In this document: positions 19,342 through 31,850 of the stretch, in pieces
How the letters are laid out: each line of letters begins with the position of its first letter
Position numbering within the stretch: position 1 is the stretch's first letter
From: Rhodothermales bacterium
GTDB lineage: Bacteria; Bacteroidota; Rhodothermia; Rhodothermales; UBA10348
Length of the DNA stretch: 63,975 bases
Direction: 5' to 3'
Assembly (NCBI GenBank): GCA_024711125.1
Contig: JANJTM010000016.1
Coordinates: 1 to 63,975, forward strand
Notes under the pieces: generated by a model
What the model saw: the letters and a program-made list of their open reading frames with translations, nothing else
The model's database searches: none
What the model was told of the DNA's origin: nothing
Position numbers and translations under genes: made by a program

Positions 19342-20754
19342 GTGCAGCCCATCCTGGACATTCCGATTCTCGAAGACGATCTCGACGCACCCCGGACGGC
19401 GGGGGCGGAATCGGCCGGGCGCCGCCTGGTCTTCCTGGAGACCTACGGTTGCCAGATGAACGTCTCTGACAGCGAGATCGTGGCATCCGTGCTCCAGTCG
19501 GCCGGATACGGTCTGACGCACGACGAGCGGGCGGCCGACGTAGTCCTTCTCAATACGTGCGCGATCCGGGACAACGCCGAACAGAAGGTGCGGCGTCGGC
19601 TCGAGGAACTGCGGGCGCGGAAGCGCCGGCACCGCCCCGACCTCACGCTCGGCGTGCTGGGCTGCATGGCCGAGCGCCTCCGGCACAAGCTGCTCGAGGA
19701 GGAGCAGTTGGTCGATCTCGTCGTCGGGCCGGACGCCTACCGGGACATCGCGCGGCTGCTCGACGAGACGTCCGACAGCGGCCAGGCGGCCGTGAACGTG
19801 CTGCTTTCCCGCGAGGAGACCTACGCCGACATCCAGCCCGTGCGCTACGACACGAACGGCGTAAGCGCGTTCGTGTCGATCATGCGCGGCTGCGACAACA
19901 TGTGCGCCTTCTGCGTGGTGCCGTTCACCCGGGGCCGTGAGCGCAGCCGCCCCGTGGATTCCATCGTGGCCGAATGCACCGAGCTGGCCGCCATGGGATA
20001 CCGTGAAGTGACGCTGCTGGGCCAGAACGTCAACTCGTACCGATTCACCGACGCCGGCACGTCCGTTGACTTCGCCGAGCTCGTCTACAGGGTGAGCCTC
20101 GTGTCGCCCGAACTGCGCGTCCGATACTCCACGAGCCACCCGAAGGACTGCTCCGACGCGCTGCTGCACGTGCACCGCGAGCGGCCCAACGTCTGCAACT
20201 ACATCCACCTGCCCGTCCAGCACGGCAATTCGGACGTCCTGGAGCGCATGCGCCGCACGTACGGCCGCGAAGAGTACCTCGCGCTCGTCGAGCGGGCGCG
20301 CTCGATCGTGCCCGGCCTCTCCCTTTCGACCGACATCATCGCCGGGTTCTGCGGGGAGACCGAGGACGAGCACCGCGATACGCTCTCGCTCATGGAGACC
20401 GTGCGGTACGACCACGCGTACATGTTCGCGTACTCGGAGCGGCCGGACACCTACGCCGCGCGCAAGTACGTCGACGATGTGCCCGAGGACGTCAAGAAGC
20501 GGCGCCTGACCGAGATCATCGAACTGCAGACCCGCATCTCGCTAGAGACGAACCGCGTCGACGTCGGCGGCGTGCACGACGTTCTCGTCGAGGGATTCAG
20601 CCGTCGCAGCGAGACCCAGGTCGCCGGGCGCACGGATACCAACAAGATGGTTGTTTTCGATCGCGGGAGCTGGCGACCGGGAGATATGGCGCGGGTCCGG
20701 ATCACGGGGTGCACGTCGGCGACGCTGTTCGGCGAGGCCGTCGAAGCCGCCTGA
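19342..20754 (+). CDS. miaB: tRNA-2-methylthio-N6-dimethylallyladenosine synthase MiaB
   Basis: Radical-SAM methylthiotransferase that modifies A37 of tRNAs reading UNN codons. The N-terminal UPF0004 domain has three cluster cysteines in [25 protein letters not shown] and LGCMAERL. The radical-SAM motif is [16 protein letters not shown] (about residues 182-197). A C-terminal TRAM domain ends the protein. GTG at 19342 gives 470 residues and is the nearest in-frame start before the conserved part; longer starts run into the yebC promoter region. Confidence 0.95.
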   Translation: MQPILDIPILEDDLDAPRTAGAESAGRRLVFLETYGCQMNVSDSEIVASVLQSAGYGLTHDERAADVVLLNTCAIRDNAEQKVRRRLEELRARKRRHRPDLTLGVLGCMAERLRHKLLEEEQLVDLVVGPDAYRDIARLLDETSDSGQAAVNVLLSREETYADIQPVRYDTNGVSAFVSIMRGCDNMCAFCVVPFTRGRERSRPVDSIVAECTELAAMGYREVTLLGQNVNSYRFTDAGTSVDFAELVYRVSLVSPELRVRYSTSHPKDCSDALLHVHRERPNVCNYIHLPVQHGNSDVLERMRRTYGREEYLALVERARSIVPGLSLSTDIIAGFCGETEDEHRDTLSLMETVRYDHAYMFAYSERPDTYAARKYVDDVPEDVKKRRLTEIIELQTRISLETNRVDVGGVHDVLVEGFSRRSETQVAGRTDTNKMVVFDRGSWRPGDMARVRITGCTSATLFGEAVEAA

Positions 20755-20774
20755 AAGTCACCCGGCACAAGACC

Positions 20775-22047
<1,273 letters not shown>

Positions 22048-22064
<17 letters not shown>

Positions 22065-22551
22065 GGCGGCAGGAATCGGGGCGATCACGCTCCTCGCAGG
22101 GTGCGGATACTACAGCTTCACCGGGGCGACGATTCCGTCCCACCTGTCCACGATCGCGATTCCGCTCGCCGAGGATCGGTCGCTCTCGACGGTACCCGCC
22201 CTGGACGAGCAGCTCACGCGGCTTTTCGTATCCCGGTTCGTCGGGCAGACGCGGCTTTCCCTGGAGTCGGTTCCGTCGGAGGCCGATGCCGTCCTGGAGG
22301 CCGTGATCGACCGATACCAGAACCAGCCGGCATCGGTCGGGGGCCAGGAACGTGCGACGCGAAACCGGGTCACGCTCAGCGTGACCGTGGTCTACCGGGA
22401 CCAGGTAGAGGATCGCGAACTCGTCCGACGCGTTTTCACCGCCTTCGAGGAGTATGACGCGCTGGATCCGGCCCAGGAAGAGGCCGCCGCGGCCGCGGCC
22501 CTGGAAAAGATCGCGGATGACGTGTTCACGGCCGCCACCTCCAACTGGTGA
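22048..22551 (+). CDS. lptE: LPS-assembly lipoprotein LptE
   Basis: A 167-residue outer-membrane lipoprotein, partner of LptD in lipopolysaccharide insertion. The signal ends in LLAGCGYYSF with the lipidated Cys followed by the GYYSF typical of the Bacteroidota LptE family. Mixed alpha/beta body and TVVYRDQ strand. ATG 22048 lies inside the end of the activator gene. The miaB / activator / lptE order is one I associate with Bacteroidota. Confidence 0.85.
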
Positions 22552-22629
22552 CGCGAGACCTCGAGTGGTACATTCGACGGGCGCCCCCCCGGCGCACGCA
22601 CCGACGATACCGGAAACCGCGCAGCCCAC

Positions 22630-23595
22630 GTGCCTGACCTGAAGTCCACCGTTCAGATGATCCGCGACGGGCGCGCCGCGGAAGTCCGGCCTGCGCTCGA
22701 AACGCTGGCCGGCAAGGATCCGTCCAACCTGGCCGTACGCGCTTCGCTCGCCATGGCCTACGAAGCCGAGGGCCGGCTGGAAGACTCGGTTTCGGCCTGG
22801 AGGGCGGCGTGGTCCCTGTCGCCCGAAAGCCCCGCCGTTTCCGAGGGTCTTCGCCGCGCGCTGCGCACCCGCCTCCTGGCCCGGTACCGCAACGACCTCG
22901 CGACGACCGCCCAATACCTCGCCGGCCTTCCGCTCGTCAAGGATCCGGACAAAGGGGAGCCGGGCACGCCGCCGCCCGCGCCACCGACCGAGATCGAGCG
23001 GTTCGAGCGGCCGATCGCTCCGGGCGGGGGAGAGCCCGTCGTCGACGGGCCCGACGTGTACCCGGTCGACCGGGTGCCTGTCGAGGAGCCGTCTTCGTTC
23101 GCCGTCGAGGATCTTCGCGTGGAGCATCCGTGGGTTCCCGTCGAGGCGGATCCGCGGGTCGACGAGACCACGGTATCCGAACCGCCCGCGACGGCGTCCG
23201 AGCCCGAGTCGAGCGGCGCGCCTGCCGAAGAGGATCCGTACGCCCCGGTTTGGCAGCCCATGGACGAGCCCGTCATGGTCCCCGTACCTGCACCGGCCGA
23301 TCCGGCCCCGCCTCCGGCGGGCACGATCCGGGACGACAGCGACCTCGACGAGTTGATCCGCGAACTCGAATCGGCCCGCATCGTACCCGATCCGACGGTG
23401 CGCCCGGTGGACGTCAGGACCATAGAGCCCGACGTGGAGGACGTGGTGTCGGAGACGTTGGCCCGAATCTACTCGAACCAGCGCTTCTACGAGGAAGCGG
23501 CTGCCGTATACGAGAAGCTCGCCGCACAGCAACCCGCGCGGGCCGACGAGTTCCGGCGGAAGGCGGCGGAGATCCGCGGCCGCATCACGCGATGA
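22630..23595 (+). CDS. TPR-containing protein with Pro/Glu-rich linker
   Basis: A 321-residue protein without a clear signal peptide. An N-terminal pair of TPR-like helices (NLAVRASLAMAYEAEGRLED, AWRAAWSLSPESP; about residues 35-75) is followed by a long acidic, proline-rich linker (about 110-245). A C-terminal TPR-like segment contains SETLARIYSNQRFYEEAAAV and FRRKAAEIRGRI. GTG at 22630. The last codon overlaps the start of anmK (ATGA). The function is not recognised; a scaffold or regulator role would be guesswork. Confidence 0.6.
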   Translation: MPDLKSTVQMIRDGRAAEVRPALETLAGKDPSNLAVRASLAMAYEAEGRLEDSVSAWRAAWSLSPESPAVSEGLRRALRTRLLARYRNDLATTAQYLAGLPLVKDPDKGEPGTPPPAPPTEIERFERPIAPGGGEPVVDGPDVYPVDRVPVEEPSSFAVEDLRVEHPWVPVEADPRVDETTVSEPPATASEPESSGAPAEEDPYAPVWQPMDEPVMVPVPAPADPAPPPAGTIRDDSDLDELIRELESARIVPDPTVRPVDVRTIEPDVEDVVSETLARIYSNQRFYEEAAAVYEKLAAQQPARADEFRRKAAEIRGRITR

Positions 23596-24764
23596 CGGCC
23601 GCCGCGCAGGTCGGGCGCACCGGGCCGCGCGTGGTGGCAGGCTGCATGTCCGGCACGTCCGTGGACGGCATCGACGTGGCCTTCGTGCGCCTGCAGGGTT
23701 CGGGCCGGGACCTGGACTGGGAGGTGCTGCATCGTTCCGAAACCCCGTTCGACGGAAACGTGCGGGAGCGGGTCCTCGCGCTGTGCCATGCCGAGACGGT
23801 CCGGGTCGATGACCTCGTCCGGCTCCACGTTCGCCTCGCCCACGAATACGCGGGAGCCATCCGGGAGGCCTCCCGGGTCTCGGGCGTGTGGCCCGACGCC
23901 GTGGGCTGCCACGGGCAGACCGTCCGGCACCTGCCCGAGCCGCGTCTCTTCGACGGCGTGCCGCTCGCCTCGACGCTGCAGTTGGGAGACGCGTCGACCC
24001 TGGCGGCCCTGCTCGGGTTGCCGGTGGTCGGGGACTTTCGCCCGGCCGACGTGGCGCTCGGAGGACAGGGGGCGCCGCTGGTACCGTACGTCGACTGGGC
24101 CCTGCTCACCGACGCGCGCGAGACGCGTGTCGCCCTGAACATCGGAGGCGTCGCGAACCTCACCCTGCTGGCGGCGGGTGGCGGGGCCGACGCGGTGATC
24201 GCGTTCGACACGGGGCCCGGCAACATGGTGAGCGATGCGCTCTGCGCACGCTTCTTCGGGCGTCCGTACGATGCCGACGGCACGATCGCCCGGTCGGGAA
24301 CCGTGGACGAGAGCCTTCTGGCCTCGCTGCTCGAGGACGACTGGTTCCAGCGCCGTCCGCCCAAATCGACGGGAAGGGAGGCGTTCGGATCGGCGTACGC
24401 GCAGGCGCTGGCCGACCGGGGATCGGCGGCCGGCCTATCGCCGAGGGACCTGGTGGCGACCGCCGCCGCGCTGACCGCCGACTCCATCGCGTCGGCCTGT
24501 ACCCGTTTCCTCGAGCGGTCGCTCGACCGGATCCTGGTTTCGGGCGGAGGGGCCCGCAATCCCGCCATGCTCGACCGCCTTGCCCGCCGCATGGACGGGG
24601 TTCCGGTGGAGAGCACAGCCGTCGTGGGATTGGACCCGGACGCCAAGGAGGCGGTGGCCTTCGCGGTGCTGGCACATGAGACCCTCGCAGGCGTAGCTAC
24701 CGGGATGCCCCGCGTGACCGGCGCCTCGCGTTCCGCGATCCTCGGCAAGATCTGCCTGCCCTGA
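23592..24764 (+). CDS. anmK: Anhydro-N-acetylmuramic acid kinase
   Basis: Sugar kinase of cell-wall recycling that opens and phosphorylates 1,6-anhydroMurNAc to MurNAc-6-phosphate. The ATP-binding GCMSGTSVDGIDVA lies near the N-terminus (about residues 17-30), followed by VGCHGQTVRH, VGDFRPADVALGGQGAPLVP, NIGGVANLTLL and AFDTGPGNMVSD, and a second phosphate site VSGGGARNP. Length 390 fits. The substrate would come from anhydromuropeptides, which a NagZ-like enzyme at 48111 could process further. Confidence 0.94.
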   Translation: MTAAAQVGRTGPRVVAGCMSGTSVDGIDVAFVRLQGSGRDLDWEVLHRSETPFDGNVRERVLALCHAETVRVDDLVRLHVRLAHEYAGAIREASRVSGVWPDAVGCHGQTVRHLPEPRLFDGVPLASTLQLGDASTLAALLGLPVVGDFRPADVALGGQGAPLVPYVDWALLTDARETRVALNIGGVANLTLLAAGGGADAVIAFDTGPGNMVSDALCARFFGRPYDADGTIARSGTVDESLLASLLEDDWFQRRPPKSTGREAFGSAYAQALADRGSAAGLSPRDLVATAAALTADSIASACTRFLERSLDRILVSGGGARNPAMLDRLARRMDGVPVESTAVVGLDPDAKEAVAFAVLAHETLAGVATGMPRVTGASRSAILGKICLP

Positions 24765-24819
24765 GGACGAGCGGGCCCCTCCTTTACCCCTTCCGACCGC
24801 ACGAACCAATCCAGCGTTC

Positions 24820-25893
24820 ATGGACAGCCTCTTCACCCCGATATCCCACGTCGGCGAGTTCGGCCTGATCGACCGCATGAAAGCGGTGCTCGGTTCGGGC
24901 ACCGGCAACGCCGCGCTCATCGCCTCGATCGGAGACGACGCGGCGGTGTATCGAGTGGACGATGACACGGCCCACGTCATCACCACGGACGCACTGGTCG
25001 AGGGGGTGCATTTCGACCGCTCGTTCATGCCGTGGCCGCACCTCGGCGCCAAGGCGATTTCGGTCAACGTTTCGGACGTGGCCGCCATGAACGCGGTGGC
25101 CCGGTACGCGGTCGTGAGCATAGGACTTCCGCGCAACATGTCGGTGGAGATGGTCGAATCGCTGTATGTCGGCATGCGGGACGCGTGCGCGCGGTACGGT
25201 ATCGACCTCGTCGGTGGAGACACCACGGCCTCGCCCCAGGTCGTGCTCTCGGTAACGGTGGTCGGAGAGGTCGAACTGTCGCGGCTCGTCTTTCGGCGGG
25301 GAGCCCGCCCGGGCGACCTGGTGTGCGTCACCGGAGACGTGGGGGGTGCGTACGCCGGCCTGCAGGCGCTTCTCGAGCAGCGCCGCTCCATCCAGGAGAT
25401 GGGCGATTCGTACACGCCCGACCTCGATCCGTACCGGTACGTGATCAAGCGCCAGTTGACCCCCGAGGCCCGCGTCGACGTCATCGCCGACTGGGCGAAG
25501 CGGGGAGTGCGTCCCAGGGCCCTGGTCGACGTGTCGGACGGCGTCGCGTCCGAGGTGCACCACCTCTGCCGTGCCAGCGGATGCGGGGCGCGCATCCGGG
25601 GCGCCGCGCTTCCGATCGACCCGGAAACCCGTTTCGTCGCCGACGAGCAGATGCAGGATGTCGATACGTACGCCCTTTTCGGCGGCGAGGATTACGAACT
25701 CCTCTTCGCGCTCGATCCCGGCGACGAGCACCTGCTCGATCCCACGACGTTCACCGTGATCGGGGCGTTCACGGAGGCGTCGGAAGGAGTGACGCTGGTA
25801 ACGCCCGAGGGTCCGATCGTGCCGCTGCAGCCGTCGGGATTCGTGCATTTCACGGATCCCGGGGCCGACCAGGAGGAGGATCCGGACGCCTGA
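24820..25893 (+). CDS. thiL: Thiamine-monophosphate kinase
   Basis: Last step of thiamine diphosphate synthesis (TMP + ATP). 357 residues of the PurM/SelD-like fold: SIGDDAAVYRVDD near residue 30, ITTDALVEGVHFD (about 52), AISVNVSDVAAMNA, IDLVGGDTTASP, VCVTGDVGGAYAGL, and ALVDVSDGVASEVHHL. All Mg- and ATP-binding Asp residues of the family are visible. No TPP riboswitch is evident upstream. It converges on the metalloprotease gene with only 13 bases between. Confidence 0.93.
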   Translation: MDSLFTPISHVGEFGLIDRMKAVLGSGTGNAALIASIGDDAAVYRVDDDTAHVITTDALVEGVHFDRSFMPWPHLGAKAISVNVSDVAAMNAVARYAVVSIGLPRNMSVEMVESLYVGMRDACARYGIDLVGGDTTASPQVVLSVTVVGEVELSRLVFRRGARPGDLVCVTGDVGGAYAGLQALLEQRRSIQEMGDSYTPDLDPYRYVIKRQLTPEARVDVIADWAKRGVRPRALVDVSDGVASEVHHLCRASGCGARIRGAALPIDPETRFVADEQMQDVDTYALFGGEDYELLFALDPGDEHLLDPTTFTVIGAFTEASEGVTLVTPEGPIVPLQPSGFVHFTDPGADQEEDPDA

Positions 25894-25906
25894 CCGGTCG
25901 GCGGAA

Positions 25907-28453
25907 TCAGTAATCGGCCGAGCAGGCCCTCGACAGGTCGCTCCACCGGTCGATCCAGGCCAGGCGCGCCTGTCTCCACGGGGTGTCTCCCGATCCGATG
26001 GGCTGCCCGGGGGGTGTCTCCGGACTCACCGCGCGTTCCTGGGGGGTGTACAGGCGGGCCAGGAAGCGGTCGACCTGGTCGAAGACGTGGGCGCGGTGCG
26101 CGCGCGTCTCCAGGTCGTCGCCGGGTTCCCGGTCGAGCCAGGCCCTGAGGTCGAGAAGGTGCTGGAACAGCCGGTAGCGCACCGGCGGCGCCAGGGACGG
26201 CCGCGTCACGACCGCGAGAACCTCGTCCAGCCACGTCTGCTGTACGATGCGCTCCAGTTCGGCGAGGTAGGCGTCTTCGGCCGGCTCCGTTGTCCAGATG
26301 CGGGTCGTGACGGTCTCGAGCACGTCCGACAGGTCGGGCAGCCTGCGGTCGGCGTCGTGCTGGTAGACGAGGCGTGCCGCCCTCGCCGGGTCGAGGAGAA
26401 GAGAGAAGACCATCGACGACAACACCTCGCCGGGCACGTACGCGTCGGGCATGGGCAGCGCGTACGAATCGAAGAGTTCGCGCGTGGCCGGGTAGCCCGG
26501 CGGACGTGGGGGAAGCGATGACCGGATGCCGATCGGGAGCGCGAGTTGCCCGGGAGAGACCGCCGCAAGCAGTCGGTCCAGCGCCGCGCGCTGCACGGCG
26601 GCGTCCACCGGGCCGGGAAGCGGCTCGCGGGTCCCGGCCAGGGCGTAGCCGTACGAGGCCCCTCCGACCAGCTTGGAAACGGCCTCCAGTTGGTACCGGT
26701 GGTAGAGATAGATGGGGACCAGGGTCTCCTGCAGCGTGGCGAGCGGACGTCCCGGTCGCACCGAACCCGCTCCAAGACGCTGCAGTGCGGCGTTGCGCAC
26801 CAGGACCGCGTTCTCGAGGCCCGAAAGCGGGTCGGCCAGGTTGTCCCACAGGTGCGCCACCGGGTGCGAGGATCCCGTCGGCCGGGCGTCCTGGTCGGTC
26901 AGGTAGCGAAGCCCCCGTTCGCGGGCGGCGTCCAGGATCCCGGAAAGCCAGGCACGCCGGGCATCGGGCGTAGCCGCCTCGGGCGGGATCTCCGAATACC
27001 CGTACCGGATGGCCTCGATGTCCCATTCGCCGATCCCGGTGTCGTAGGCCCGGTCGAGCGTGAACCGGTTCTCCTCGATGAGAACGAGCGGAGCCGGATA
27101 GTCCATGACCGAGGCCCGGTCGTCGGCCGAGGCCGCGTAATTGTGCGCGAGGCCGAGGGTATGCCCGATCTCGTGGGCCGACAGCTGTCGGATCCTGGCC
27201 AGGGACGCCTTGAGCATCGGATCGTCCGGAGGCATCCCACCGACGTAGGGAGACAGCACGCCCTCGAAAATGAGGTAATCCTGCCGTACGCGCAGCGAAC
27301 CCAGCAGCACATGGCCCTTGATGATCTCGCCGGTTCTCGGATCGACGAGCGACGATCCGTAACTCCAGCCCCGGGTCGACCGGTGCACCCAGTTGATGAC
27401 GTTGTACCGCGCATCGAGCAGATCGGCGCCCTCGGGAAGCATCTCCACGCGGAAGGCATTCCGGAATCCGGCGGCCTCGAACGCCTCGGCCCACCAACGA
27501 CCGCCCGAGAGCAGGGCCGACCGAACCGGTTCCGGCGTGCCCGGATCGAGGTAGTACACGATCGGATCGACGGGGTCCGAGAGCGCGGCGCCCGGATCCT
27601 TCTTCTCGAGCCGGTGACGCTGGATGAGCCGTCGCGTCATGTCGTCCCCGATCGGGCTGGCGTAGTCGCTCCAGCTGAGGGGGAAATACCCGGACCGCGG
27701 GTCGAACTCCCGGGGTTCAAAACCGGGGGGAGGCAGTTCCACGAAGGAATGGCGCACCCGCATCGTCACCGCCGAAGGATCGGCCGCGACCTCCCGCACC
27801 CGGCTCCCGGGCGCGTCCGACTCGAACGTCAGGATGGCCTCCATCTCGGTATTCTTCGCGAATGCCTTGAGAACCTCCGGATTGGGCGCCGATCGGGACG
27901 CATCGAGGCGGAAGCTGCCCTGCCCCGCTCCCCTCAGTCGGGCGGCGATCCCGTGGGCGTCCCGCACCACGAACGCCGTCGCGTCCACGAGGTAGCGGTC
28001 CCCGGTGCGCGCCGCGATGTCGAACCCGTACACCACGGAGGAAGCGAACGCGTCCGCGACCGACTTCCGCTCGAGGGAGTCCGTGGTTTCCGCGCGGAAC
28101 TGCAGATTGGGTTCGACGAGCAGGAGCCTGCGTCCGACGCGCTCGAACCGGACGAGCCGCTGCGGGCCGAGCTGGTTGCGGTCGAGCCCCACGTCGTTGG
28201 AGCCGAGGCCGGCGGCCAGGGACACCGCGTACAGGAAGTCCTGCCCGGTACGGGGCACCTCCAGCCAGATCCTGCCGAGGTCGTCGTCCCACCAGAGGGA
28301 GAAGTACCCCGATCGGCGCTCGAGGCCCGCCGTCTTTTCCTCGATCGACGGAAGTCCCTGCCCGTGAGCCTCGGGGCCGGCGACGGCGAGGCACAGGAGC
28401 AGCGGCAGGAGGGCGAGGCCGGCGAAACCGGGACGGGACTGCGGGACGGTCAT
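25907..28453 (-). CDS. Secreted zinc-dependent metalloprotease (DUF5117/DUF5118 family)
   Basis: An 848-residue exported protease. A signal peptide (residues 1-32, GLALLPLLLCLAVAGPEAHG) precedes an N-terminal DUF5118/5117-like region beginning FSLWWDDDLGRIWLEVPR. The metzincin-like zinc site HEIGHTLGLAHN (about residue 424) has the full HExxHxxGxxH motif. A large helical C-terminal domain follows. Length is close to that of the family, which is common in Bacteroidota and related lineages. Physiological substrate is unknown. Confidence 0.88.
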   Translation of the reverse strand: MTVPQSRPGFAGLALLPLLLCLAVAGPEAHGQGLPSIEEKTAGLERRSGYFSLWWDDDLGRIWLEVPRTGQDFLYAVSLAAGLGSNDVGLDRNQLGPQRLVRFERVGRRLLLVEPNLQFRAETTDSLERKSVADAFASSVVYGFDIAARTGDRYLVDATAFVVRDAHGIAARLRGAGQGSFRLDASRSAPNPEVLKAFAKNTEMEAILTFESDAPGSRVREVAADPSAVTMRVRHSFVELPPPGFEPREFDPRSGYFPLSWSDYASPIGDDMTRRLIQRHRLEKKDPGAALSDPVDPIVYYLDPGTPEPVRSALLSGGRWWAEAFEAAGFRNAFRVEMLPEGADLLDARYNVINWVHRSTRGWSYGSSLVDPRTGEIIKGHVLLGSLRVRQDYLIFEGVLSPYVGGMPPDDPMLKASLARIRQLSAHEIGHTLGLAHNYAASADDRASVMDYPAPLVLIEENRFTLDRAYDTGIGEWDIEAIRYGYSEIPPEAATPDARRAWLSGILDAARERGLRYLTDQDARPTGSSHPVAHLWDNLADPLSGLENAVLVRNAALQRLGAGSVRPGRPLATLQETLVPIYLYHRYQLEAVSKLVGGASYGYALAGTREPLPGPVDAAVQRAALDRLLAAVSPGQLALPIGIRSSLPPRPPGYPATRELFDSYALPMPDAYVPGEVLSSMVFSLLLDPARAARLVYQHDADRRLPDLSDVLETVTTRIWTTEPAEDAYLAELERIVQQTWLDEVLAVVTRPSLAPPVRYRLFQHLLDLRAWLDREPGDDLETRAHRAHVFDQVDRFLARLYTPQERAVSPETPPGQPIGSGDTPWRQARLAWIDRWSDLSRACSADY

Positions 28454-28531
28454 GGCGACGCGGGGTTTCGGGAAGTATACGAGCCGGTCCCGACGCGCGC
28501 AGCCCCGGGAGGCGCGACCCGGATCGGGTGA

Positions 28532-30190
<1,659 letters not shown>

Positions 30191-30215
30191 CCCTACATCC
30201 CTTCCGGGAAACGTC

Positions 30216-30635
30216 GTGGATCACCTGTACGTCGAGATCGTGTCGCCTTTGGGCGCCGTCTTCCATGGACCCGCCCGCGCGGTGCGCGCTCCGGGAACGC
30301 AGGGTTCGTTCTCGGTCCTGCGGAACCACGCACCGATGATCGCTTCGTTCGAGGTGGGCGCCATCGCGATCACGACGCCTGCGGGCGACGAAATCCGCTA
30401 CGCCACGAGCGGCGGATTCGTGGAAGTCCTGAACAACACGGTCACGATCCTTGCCGAGACGGCCGAGCTGGCGTCGGACATCGACGTGGAGCGCGCCCGC
30501 GCGGCCGAGGAGAGGGCGTTGGCCCTGCTGGCCGAAGCGGGCGATCCCGAGGAGCGCCGCCTCGCCCAGGCCAAGCTCGACCGGGCCCGCAATCGCCTGC
30601 GCGCGTCCATGGGACAGGTCGGAACGCGCCGGTAG
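30216..30635 (+). CDS. atpC: F-type ATP synthase subunit epsilon
   Basis: 139-residue regulatory subunit with the N-terminal beta-sandwich (LYVEIVSPLGAVFHGPARAV, APGTQGSFSVLRNHAPMIAS) and a C-terminal helical hairpin (DIDVERARAAEERALALL... RLAQAKLDRARNRLRA). GTG start at 30216, 25 bases after atpD. Confidence 0.94.
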   Translation: MDHLYVEIVSPLGAVFHGPARAVRAPGTQGSFSVLRNHAPMIASFEVGAIAITTPAGDEIRYATSGGFVEVLNNTVTILAETAELASDIDVERARAAEERALALLAEAGDPEERRLAQAKLDRARNRLRASMGQVGTRR

Positions 30636-30656
30636 GCGAGTAATCGCGCAGACCTG

Positions 30657-30664
30657 TATCTTGG
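30657..30664 (+). promoter_or_regulatory. Putative -7 element implying a leaderless mRNA
   Basis: TATCTTGG ends four bases before the ATG at 30669. With Bacteroidota spacing, transcription would start at or within a few bases of the ATG. No -33 TTTG is visible, so support is modest. Confidence 0.35.
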
Positions 30665-30668
30665 GGTC

Positions 30669-31844
30669 ATGCGCCGAATCGACGAACTTCCGACCCCCTT
30701 CCTGGTCCTCGACAAGGCCCGCCTCGAGGCGAATATCCGGGCGATGCAGGCGCGGGCCGACGCCCAGGGCGTGACCCTTCGTCCCCACGCGAAGACCCAC
30801 AAGTCGGTCGACGTTGCCCGCTTGCAGCGGGACGCCGGGGCTCGGGGCATCACGGTCGCGAAGCCCGGAGAGGCAGAGGTGTTCGTGGCTTCGGGCTTCG
30901 GGGACGTCCGGTTGGCGTATACGGTCGTGGGACGCGACAAGCTGGAGCGGCTCGTCGCGCTCGCTTCGCGGGCCCGGGTGGGTTTCTGCGTGGATACGCG
31001 CGAGGGCGCCCGGGCGGCCTCCGACGTACTGGCCGGCGCCGGTGTCGTTCTCGACGTCCTCGTCGAGGTCGACATCGGCTACGGGCGTTGCGGCGTGGCG
31101 TGGGACGACCCGGCCTCGGTGGATTTCCTTCGGTGGGTCGAGGGGCTTCCCGGGCTCCGGCTGGTCGGCATCCTGACCCACGCGGGCCATGCGTACCAAG
31201 GCCCGGTCATGGAGGGCGAGTCGCCGGCCGACGCCCTGCGCGCGGTGATGCGAGAGGAGCGGGACCGCATGCTGGCCCTTGCCGCGCGGGCGCGGGCGTC
31301 GGGTGTCCCGGGGGTGGAACCCGGTCGCTTCGAGATCAGCGTGGGCTCGACGCCCTCCATGCGGTACTTCGAGAACGCCGAACGGGACGGTTTCCGCGTC
31401 ACGGAAATCCGGCCCGGCAATTATGTCTACCACGACGCGACCCAGGTGGCCCTCGGTTCCGCGACCTGGAACGAGTGCGCCCTGACCGTGCAGGCCGCGG
31501 TCGTGAGCAAGCACAGGAACGCCGACGGGAGCGAGAGGCTCTTCCTCGACGCGGGCAAAAAAGTGTTCACGTCAGACCGTACGCCCGGCTCGGGCACGTA
31601 CGGCACGCTGATCTATAATCCGAGGACCATGGAGCCGCTTCCGCACGCCCGGCTCTCGGGACTGAGCGAGGAGCACGGATGGGTGCACGTTCGCGGCGGA
31701 GCGACGCTTGCGGTAGGCGACCGCGTGCGCATCGTGCCGGCGCACGCGTGCGTGGCGGTCAATACGCAGGACCAGGTCTTCGTGGTGGACGGCGACCTGG
31801 TGCTGGACGCCTGGGGCGTCGACGCCCGGGGCCGCGTCGTCTGA
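30669..31844 (+). CDS. D-threonine aldolase / D-serine dehydratase-like PLP enzyme
   Basis: A 391-residue fold-type III PLP enzyme. The N-terminal alanine-racemase-like barrel carries the PLP lysine in RPHAKTHKSVDVARLQ (about residues 38-53). The C-terminal D-serine-dehydratase-like domain has the zinc-site residues typical of this family (His and Cys in EEHGWVHVRGG, VPAHACVAVN). Likely cleaves D-threonine to glycine and acetaldehyde, or acts on a related D-hydroxy amino acid; substrate cannot be fixed from sequence. It follows atpC by 33 bases but seems to have its own promoter. Confidence 0.85.
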   Translation: MRRIDELPTPFLVLDKARLEANIRAMQARADAQGVTLRPHAKTHKSVDVARLQRDAGARGITVAKPGEAEVFVASGFGDVRLAYTVVGRDKLERLVALASRARVGFCVDTREGARAASDVLAGAGVVLDVLVEVDIGYGRCGVAWDDPASVDFLRWVEGLPGLRLVGILTHAGHAYQGPVMEGESPADALRAVMREERDRMLALAARARASGVPGVEPGRFEISVGSTPSMRYFENAERDGFRVTEIRPGNYVYHDATQVALGSATWNECALTVQAAVVSKHRNADGSERLFLDAGKKVFTSDRTPGSGTYGTLIYNPRTMEPLPHARLSGLSEEHGWVHVRGGATLAVGDRVRIVPAHACVAVNTQDQVFVVDGDLVLDAWGVDARGRVV

Positions 31845-31850
31845 ACAGGT

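Noticed and set aside
24765-24819. TPP riboswitch before thiL
   Set aside because: The gap is only 55 bases and has none of the conserved CUGAGA / ACYUGA elements.
26546-28531. Long plus-strand open frame opposite the zinc metalloprotease
   Set aside because: Low-complexity Arg/Gly/Pro-rich translation. The minus strand has the intact HExxHxxGxxH protease with signal peptide.
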